DNA from: Stictocephala bisonia
Taxonomy: Eukaryota > Arthropoda > Insecta > Hemiptera > Membracidae
Reading direction: 5' to 3'
DNA length: 64,000 nt
Assembly (NCBI GenBank): GCA_035578905.1
Contig: JAQJVL010000684.1
Location: 62,001 to 126,000 of the forward strand
In this document: one piece after another, positions 57,366 to 64,000 of the stretch
Position numbering within the stretch: the first letter of the stretch is position 1
Layout of the letters: the number at the start of each line of letters is the position of its first letter
The notes under the pieces: generated by a model
Database searches by the model: none
What the model saw: only the letters and a program-made list of their open reading frames with translations
What the model was told of the DNA's origin: nothing
Translations under genes and position numbers: made by a program

Positions 57366-59927
57366 CTAGTTTTAAGTGAAAAATAATTTAGTAAAATTAT
57401 GTTTATTTAGTTGAAATTAGTTACATTTTGTAATTAGGCAATTTGTTTCCACAGTCGTTGGTAATTCTAGGTCAGCCAACCAGAGGGACATTGAGTGGGA
57501 GGAATATCACTTAAAGAATGGAGTTGGAGTTAAGATTTTAACATTCCAGTGAGGTTGAGACAGAGTTAAAATGTTCTGATAGGTCATATACAAAAAAAAT
57601 ATCTATATATATGAAAGTCAAATAAGAAGAACAAAGACAAAAAGGTTGATAAAATGAATGTAGAGAAGGCAGAGAGAAAAATGAAGACCGATGTCGTAAT
57701 AGCTTTCGATAATTCAGTTTTACCAATGATTTACCATAATTTTGTCTATATTAATCAACTGTTTGTGATACATTTTTGGAGCACTATTGCAATTCAAGTC
57801 TAAACTGGCTGCAACAGTCGACCTCAAATAATTTTACTACGAGATATTTGTAAGTAAAATAACTAAGCACATTATAACAGTGAAATAATTTTTAATTGCA
57901 AGTTAATTAGTTTATGATTTTACCCTCACTCTACGTAAAAATTTACGTAAATGTACGTACAAATGTAATTATTTTTGACTACTAATCTTAATATATACAG
58001 GTATAAAAAACTATTATCTCTCTCATGAAGAGATAAACAGAACTATTAAAATTAATTTATATAGAATAGTAATTCTCCAATAGTGTACATTTTAAAAATA
58101 AATTATAATAAACTTTAACATTTTAAAAATAGTGGAGTACTCGAATAAACACCATTATTTATACTAATGAAATAGGATTTTAAATCTAAAACGAATTTAC
58201 TGTTAAATACAAATTAGGGATTGAGTATTATTATTCCAAATTAAGTATGGACTACTTTGCTACTATACAATAAAGAATAAAATATTACAAAAACCAATTC
58301 TGTTCTTAAACAATCAACTGTGAAGGCTGATAAGAAATGATGTCACGTATTTTGTTTATAAATGTGATTGAAATAAAATCAGAATACTAATTAAATTTGG
58401 TTTCTTTTTTTAGACGATACAAAATGTAACAAAGTAATACTTTACTTATTGCGAAGGATTTTAGTTATTGGGTGAACTTCCTTATTTAGTGAATATGTTT
58501 TGAATTGATACAAAATACAAGAAATAAAAAAATATGTTTAAATATATTTTAAAATTGCTTTTTGCTTACTATTTTTCAAATGTTGAATTGAATCACTCTC
58601 ATAATATTTCGTAGACTGGTTAAGTATTCATGGTGGTTTTTGGTCTGGCTATAGAAATAAATATTTAAACAAATATCTTTGCTACACATTTTCCAGCATT
58701 TCAAATTCATTTCCTTTGTTTCTAACATCCAAACACACAGATGTTAACTTTGACATTCAAACATATCAATTTCACATTACTTTATTTACAGTGTAAAAAT
58801 ATGAAACACTAATAATAAAGTAGCTCTTTATCACTAAATATTACATAAACATTATTAAAGCTTTCTGATAAACGTTTGCATTAACGTTATTCAAATTGAT
58901 AGTGAAAGCAAACTAAATATGGCACAACTTATAAAAAATTATTATTTTTATAAAATAAATAAAAAAAACTCTTTCTTAAAAAAGCGTAGTGTAGCTAATG
59001 AATGATAACTGCAGAAACCAAATGCTTCTAGAGCTTATAAAACTAGATAAGTTATAAAATCGTGTCTAAAAACACCAAGCTAAAGATAAACAAAACTATA
59101 GCTCCAAAATATGGACACCTACAAAGAAAAATTAAAACAAACTAATAGTAATTGCTGAGGAGGATTATAGGACATAAGGGAGGGAAGTATGTGGCGAATT
59201 AGTAAAACCCGGGAGTTCCGAGACTTGTATAACGATCCGAACATTGTGGCCACAGTAAAGAGTAGGAGAGAGACTAAGATAGGCAAGCCATGCAGAAAGA
59301 AGATAAGAAGAAAGCATACAGAAGTTTACTAATTGGTTTTATAATTACTTAAAATCGTAAAATATAAATTTATCTCTCGAATGACCTATTTATTTAAAGT
59401 GCATTACAAATTATTTTAACCTCTAATTGAGAATCTATCTGATATAAACTTCTAAGTAATCCACGTTTAAGCGTAAGCAAAGTTATTGAAAAGAATTACT
59501 GTTAATTCAGTTCAAAATTGTATTTGTTGTTGGTGTTTATATTGCAATAATATAATGTTATAAATACTTTATCTTAAACTAATTATTTTTAAATATTAGT
59601 TTGCTGTCTATGGTTTTACCAAAAAGTTACTAAAGTTATGACTGATCAAATGACTGCTAAATACGCCAGACAGCAACAATGTAAACATCTCAAAGACCAA
59701 TTCTTATCTTCAACAATTACCTGTGAAGGCTGATAAAAATGCTCAGTCGCACCATTTGTTTGTAACTGTGACTGAAACAGAACGGGAAATTCAAATACAG
59801 TTAGCGTGTTGAAGACGACAAAAAGTTTAATTAATTTAGACCTACTCCAATACTTTTTTTATTCCAAAGGCCCAGTTCCTTGTTTTTTAATATACTACTT
59901 AAATCAATTTTAAAAATATACAAAATA
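57366..59927. other. AT-rich stretch, nothing recognised
   Basis: No supported gene. A slightly GC-richer patch at 59160-59310 (AGGACATAAGGGAGGG, GGAGTTCCGAGACTTG) is unassigned. Confidence 0.45.
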
Positions 59928-60379
59928 ACTATAATAATAATAATAAATGTTTTATTGCATATTTTTACATTTGTATAATGCATCGCAATCTTCATTTCTA
60001 TGAAATATTTGAACAAAGCTAAAATTATTCATCCACGCTTACATCCAGATCCACATTCATACGTACAATATGCATGCATTCACACGCCCATTCTTTCAAA
60101 AAAAGGAAAAAACTTTTCCCACTCAGCCAGCCTACTCATGCAATTTTACTAGATCTCCCAGTTATGTGCCAAAAACTCATCTGAACTGTAGAATGCCTCT
60201 GCAATCAACTCTTGTTTCAGACGAGATTTGAATGCCTTCAGCGTAGGAGCACATTTGATTGAATTTGACAGCTTGTTGACAAATTGAACACCTGCCTGTG
60301 CGGGCAATCGTTCGTAAGCTACCGTCCTGTGTCTCCCAATTCGGTATAGTTATCCCTGCCTCTAGTCTCATAAGAGTGT

Positions 60380-60845
60380 AAGTCGCAACCTCCTATGGAC
60401 TCGCATTTTGATTTAAAAAAGAGACATGTTTGAAGAATGTAGAGGCAGGGTAATGTCAACAAGTTCAGGTTTTTGAATGCTGCTCTGCACGACTCTTCTG
60501 CCTAAGTTTTGCGATTATTCGAACTACCCCTTTTTTGAATAACAAACATTCTTGAGAGGTTCACGTTGGAGCAACCTCCCCACACCACCAGTCCGTAGGA
60601 GAGATTTGGGTAAATTACTCCGTAGAACGCCGTCATCAGTACCTGAGTTGGGCAATACTCTGACAGTTTTCTCAAAACATAAACTCCTGAGGACAGTTTT
60701 GAGCAAACGTGGACTACTTGGCAATCTCAAGTCAATCCTTGATCTAGGTATATTCCTAGGAATTTGGCTGAGTAGACCTCTTCGATCTCAGTTTCATCCA
60801 GCATGACTGTAGGCATCTCTGAGTCTTTTTAACGCAATCCAAATT
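60380..60845 (-). pseudogene. LINE RT, thumb region, frameshifted with stops
   Basis: After the frame of the next entry stops, the conserved text continues in another frame: MLDETEIEEVYSAKFLGIYL, then KLSSGVYVLRKLSEY and TAFYGVIYPNLSYGLVVWGG. KFLGIYLD is the usual motif after the YADD box, and the rest is the normal thumb pattern. A stop follows GLT and another lies near 60500, so it cannot be translated as one product. Confidence 0.68.
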
Positions 60846-61188
60846 TGATGAAGTTTGATTTTGTTGGGTTGGTTTTCAGGTTGAGACCATCGAAATGTTG
60901 GATTGTGCTGTTGAGTTCCAAAAAGGTCACCTTTTCGAGTTCTTGGATTGTTTTTGCGTTCATGCAGAGTGTCGTGTCATCTGCATATTGGACAATTTGT
61001 CCTTGTTGTGCGGATGAGGCAACATCGTTGACGTAGATCAAGAAAAGCAGCGGACTAAGTATAGAGCCGTGTGGGACCCCATAATTTAGCCCCTCCTCTC
61101 CCGAACGGGTTTTGGAAATTCCAACGAATTGTGTTCTATTACTGAGATACGATTCAAGCCATTTGAGAGGCATTTTACTCTTTTGCAA
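60829..61188 (-). pseudogene. LINE RT, palm fragment
   Basis: 119 residues: LKWLESYLSNRTQFVGI (before motif B), NYGVPHGSILSPLLFLIYVN (motif B) and VQYADDTTLCM (motif C, both Asp kept), then LNLKTNPTKSNFIKFGLR. Fingers and motif A are missing because of 5' truncation. The nominal Met is internal. It would act as reverse transcriptase in an intact element; this copy is too short. Confidence 0.82.
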
Positions 61189-61195
61189 ATAAGAA

Positions 61196-61677
61196 ACTGA
61201 TTGCGACTGTTCTTTGGTTAAAGTTTATAAAATAATTTAAACTGATATTTTTAATAATTGTAACTGATTAAATGGAAATTCTCACACTTAGAAATACGTA
61301 TAAATTGTTTTGAAAAATACTACTACTTTTATACATTCGTTTAGCTGATTATAATTTAGCTAAAATAAGTCTTATTTTTCAAAACGTGACTGAACGTAAA
61401 ATACAACCCAATAAGACGTATAAAATATACTATTTTAATACGGAACCATACAAATATTGTAGTTACAAGCTGTTTAACCTAAGGCATATAAAGTGGAAAG
61501 TCACGTAATTTGCCTGTTACAACATTATTTTTAATCGAATTTAAATTACACTAATGTTTAAAAAAAGTGAGAAAATATGATAATGTTATATCAGAGTATA
61601 TAAAACTATTAGGGTATTTATGACTATTTCAATCTGTATGTAAACATTTTAAATTGTATTTCTTATTTATTTACTCT
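61196..61677. other. AT-rich stretch, nothing recognised
   Basis: No supported feature. Confidence 0.5.
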
Positions 61678-61815
61678 ATAAGACGCCGATCGTCAAGATA
61701 TGGGCGAATATGGATTTCGAATGAGTGTCATGAGTGTATAGGAGCGAGTGCAGTCATTGTTACAAACTAAGGTCGACTATTCCTTAGAAAGTGTCATTAG
61801 TTAATAGCCCAATGA
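61678..61815 (+). repeat. DR430 dispersed repeat, 5' part
   Basis: Holds AAGACGCCGATCGTCAAGAT, ATGGGCGAATATGGAT, GAGTGCAGTCATTGTTAC and CTAAGGTCGACTATTCCTTA, ending at AATAGCCCAATGAC. The 3' two-thirds are missing. Confidence 0.8.
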
Positions 61816-61864
61816 CAAGTGAACAGCCGGTGATTATCAGCTGATCCTTCTCAAAATGTATTGA

Positions 61865-61932
61865 CTCTGATTAGGATCGAACTGAGAATCTTTAGCATAT
61901 GAAGCTGGTATTGAACCAACTACGCTACCGAC
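61865..61932 (-). repeat. tRNA-like relic (SINE head)
   Basis: On the minus strand TAGCGTAGTTGG (A box, 61917-61928) and AGTTCGATCCT (B box, 61873-61883) are at tRNA spacing, but the acceptor stem does not pair. Confidence 0.55.
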
Positions 61933-62059
61933 CAATTAATGTGTGTTTAGGATAATGCTTTTACTAAGATGATTTTAAATTAATGAATTAACGTTAGATA
62001 TGAATTGAATCATGTATTGTTTACTTTAGTTTATATGCGCTTAGATCCGAGCTCACACT

Positions 62060-62165
62060 GATGAATCAACCGTGCAACTACACACGGCGGGTAGACCCGC
62101 CAGCAGGATGCACAGAGGGCCCGACGGCGCGGGTGTACCCGCGCGTAACCACCGACGTGTTAATG
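62060..62165. other. GC-rich island with two perfect hairpins
   Basis: About 100 bases of high GC in AT-rich DNA. Hairpins are GGCGGGT-AG-ACCCGCC (62087-62102) and CGCGGGT-GT-ACCCGCG (62128-62143), separated by about 25 bases. No coding or tRNA/rRNA match was recognised. Confidence 0.8.
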
Positions 62166-62169
62166 GCTG

Positions 62170-63207
62170 GTCAAGTATTTTAATTACTCAGAATATGCCG
62201 TATATTGGAAATTCCAAATTTTTTATCAAACTGAAAAAAAACACTGGGTCTCCCCTAAACAAGGTTACAATTTATCAACATGATATTTAGTTAATAAAAA
62301 TCGTACAGTAAACAAAAATACTGTATATGAAAATTTATCATAAAATATATATAAGCACTAAATGTTTTAATAATACAAAACTCAATATGCAATAACATTA
62401 TATAAATAAATCTAAACACTCATAATTTAAGCAGTCAAGCTAACTGTTATATTATACTTTGAGTATTATTTAATATTATGTTATCAACAGTAAGTCGTCT
62501 AAACAATTTTTATATCCAAACAAAATATTTCTTTAGCATTAAAAAAAAAAGAAGCCTTGTAAAATGTATATTATATAAGTTTGTCCAATTTTGATAATTT
62601 ATTTTATTGTAAATTTCAGATGGAGTTGATATTGGTATTCCGTTGTTAATACATTTTTATATAAATTTATAAATATAAATTTGTGTTGCCTGATGATGCC
62701 AGCTTTGCTGGCGAAAGACCTTGTAAAAATTATTTTTTATTGGTGATTTTGTAAAAATATATTAACAATTTATTTTATGTTTGTATTTAAAGAGTGTCGT
62801 TATTTTTTTAATAAAACTAAATAGAATAAAAATAAATAAGAGCTCATTTAAAATAACATTCAAAATTAGTGATAAAGCTTTGTCAATATTATGTTTGTTA
62901 GAAAGATTGTTGAAATCAAACAATGAATTTATAAAATAAACTCGAGATGTTTAAGTAAAATATATTCCTAATAAAACCACAAAGCAAAATTATTGCATAC
63001 TGCAAAATGGCGCAGACATCTGTTGTAATATACTTGACAGTTTCTCTGTATTTTAATAAACACTGCGTCACATAAACCTGTGTATTCAATTATTATCCAG
63101 GAGAGATTACAGGTAGCGATGTATAGATTTGAAATAGTAAATAATTTAGAATATATTGTTAATTTTAATTAAATTAAATTTAATTAATTTAATTTAAAGT
63201 AATTTTA
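62170..63207. other. AT-rich stretch with one compact hairpin
   Basis: The hairpin GCCAGC-TTT-GCTGGC (62698-62712) is preceded by CTGATGAT and followed by GAAAGACC, echoing the GATGCC...GCGAAA pattern of the elements at 22.5 and 37.2 kb. Otherwise nothing was recognised. Confidence 0.5.
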
Positions 63208-63571
63208 AGATCTTTTCCGTTAATTCACTATTAACTACCAGTTTTTAAATATTCTATTGCTATAAAAACCGTTCCCCAATAATTGTTACGTTCACTGTGG
63301 TTTTCCTTATTCGCTAGGAATCCGATATCGATGGCCTAATCTTATCACTTACCAAGAACTTGCACACGGAGTGCGCTTTCGGCGGTAACCGTACCGTTGG
63401 ATTTACCTGTTTGTAAGTCCGTGCCTGGATTTACCGTACCTGTCAACCGTTGGATTTACCAGTTTGTGATTAACTTTAGTTCCCACCTAACCTAACCGTA
63501 ATTGCGATAAAACAAGTAGTGGTATAGGAGTAACGGAAAAATTAGTGGTAGTGAATTAACGGAAAAGGTCC
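63208..63571. mobile_element. MITE, TIR family 1, long copy (364 bp)
   Basis: TIRs are AGATCTTTTCCGTTAATTCA (left) and GGACCTTTTCCGTTAATTCA (right, inverted). Inside are two copies of ACCGTTGGATTTACC (63394 and 63451 region), a short CCTAACCTAACC and an extra internal TIR-like AGTGGTATAGGAGTAACGGA. Flanks TAATTTTA / GAATCTTA (6 of 8) weakly fit an 8 bp duplication. No coding capacity. Confidence 0.78.
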
Positions 63572-64000
63572 GAATCTTAGTCTAGTCCATAATTAGAAAC
63601 GTTACAGTTATTAAATGTTCAAACCTACTATAAAAAATATTATTATTCTAGTTCTAACTAAGAAAACTGTTTTGATACAGAATGTAACACATATATTGGC
63701 CCTTTAATGAAATAATATTGTTAAGTGTCATGTTCTTGGATATAAAATAAATTATAACATGAACCTTTACGCATTACTAATTGTTATTGTTTTATCTTCG
63801 TATATAGGGTACATATTAAATTTAGTATTTAGGGTCCACGGTAGGACAAAACCTGAATGAGATACATTTACGATTACATGACTATCAATCTTACATGTCA
63901 CTTGAACATCTGCGTACTCAATGGAATACGTACTAGTATGCTGTATAATGTTGTATACTAGTATTCAATATTAGTTAAATTTTCAATATTATTGGTTATT
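63572..64000. other. AT-rich stretch, nothing recognised
   Basis: No supported feature up to the window end. Confidence 0.5.

Larger units (their letters stand above)
59928..61195 (-). mobile_element. 5'-truncated CR1/Jockey-like LINE
   Basis: On the minus strand it starts inside the RT domain near 61195, crosses the RT palm and thumb, and runs through a 3' region to a (TTA)n tail at 59930-59945. GC content is above the flanking DNA. Frameshifts and stops show it is dead. It is a different lineage from the LOA-like element at 38-42 kb: RT motif B reads GVPHGSILSPLLF rather than GCPQGGVLSPLLW, and there is no RNase H. Confidence 0.78.

Overview
The window reads as AT-rich intergenic or intronic DNA from an arthropod, most likely an insect and plausibly a hemipteran. 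The reasons are very low GC outside mobile elements, abundant TTAGG-type repeats (the insect telomere motif) at many internal sites, tRNA- and 5S-derived SINEs, and several clades of non-LTR retrotransposon. I see no intact host protein-coding gene, no functional tRNA or rRNA gene and no CRISPR or operon structure. The species assignment is inference.

Layout. 0.6-13 kb: scattered repeats. These are a minus copy of a ~430 bp dispersed family (here called DR430), a 178 bp inverted-repeat element at 1.5 kb, the C-terminal stub of a non-LTR reverse transcriptase at 1.86-2.05 kb, a DR430 copy at 3.5 kb, tRNA-derived SINEs, a MITE with a CCTAA-rich core at 9.0 kb, and the 3' end of another LINE at 12.5-13.1 kb. 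13-22 kb: an AT microsatellite, a GA-rich tract, a degenerate tandem duplication, a Helitron-like element with 187 bp internal tandem repeats and a duplicated 3' end, and three 5S-rRNA-derived SINEs. 22-34 kb: dense DR430 copies, two of them split by palindromic (foldback) insertions, one 265 bp long with 12 bp direct repeats at its flanks and one about 1.18 kb; also a 31 bp minisatellite, a 450 bp MITE and a 370 bp TTAGG-type array with a 90 bp higher-order unit. 37.9-42.2 kb: the largest feature, an almost complete but frameshifted LOA/I-type LINE on the minus strand (ORF1 remnant, AP endonuclease, reverse transcriptase, RNase H, CCHC-type tail). It is GC-rich and lies beside satellite-like DNA that also forms a ~135 bp tandem array at 45.5-46.3 kb. 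44-51 kb: a perfect 43 bp-arm palindrome, related minisatellite-bearing repeats and the N-terminal start of a mariner/IS630-type transposase. 52-64 kb: a (TTAGG)3 block between 11 bp direct repeats, four more MITEs with CCTAA/TTAGG cores in two TIR families, a CR1/Jockey-like RT fragment at 60-61 kb, and a 100 bp GC-rich island with two perfect hairpins at 62.1 kb.

The elements are not a cooperating gene system. They are layers of insertion. The nested insertions make several element ends precise, and the recurring link between TTAGG-like cores and MITE termini is the most original observation. Element names are by motif and structure only; no database search was possible.
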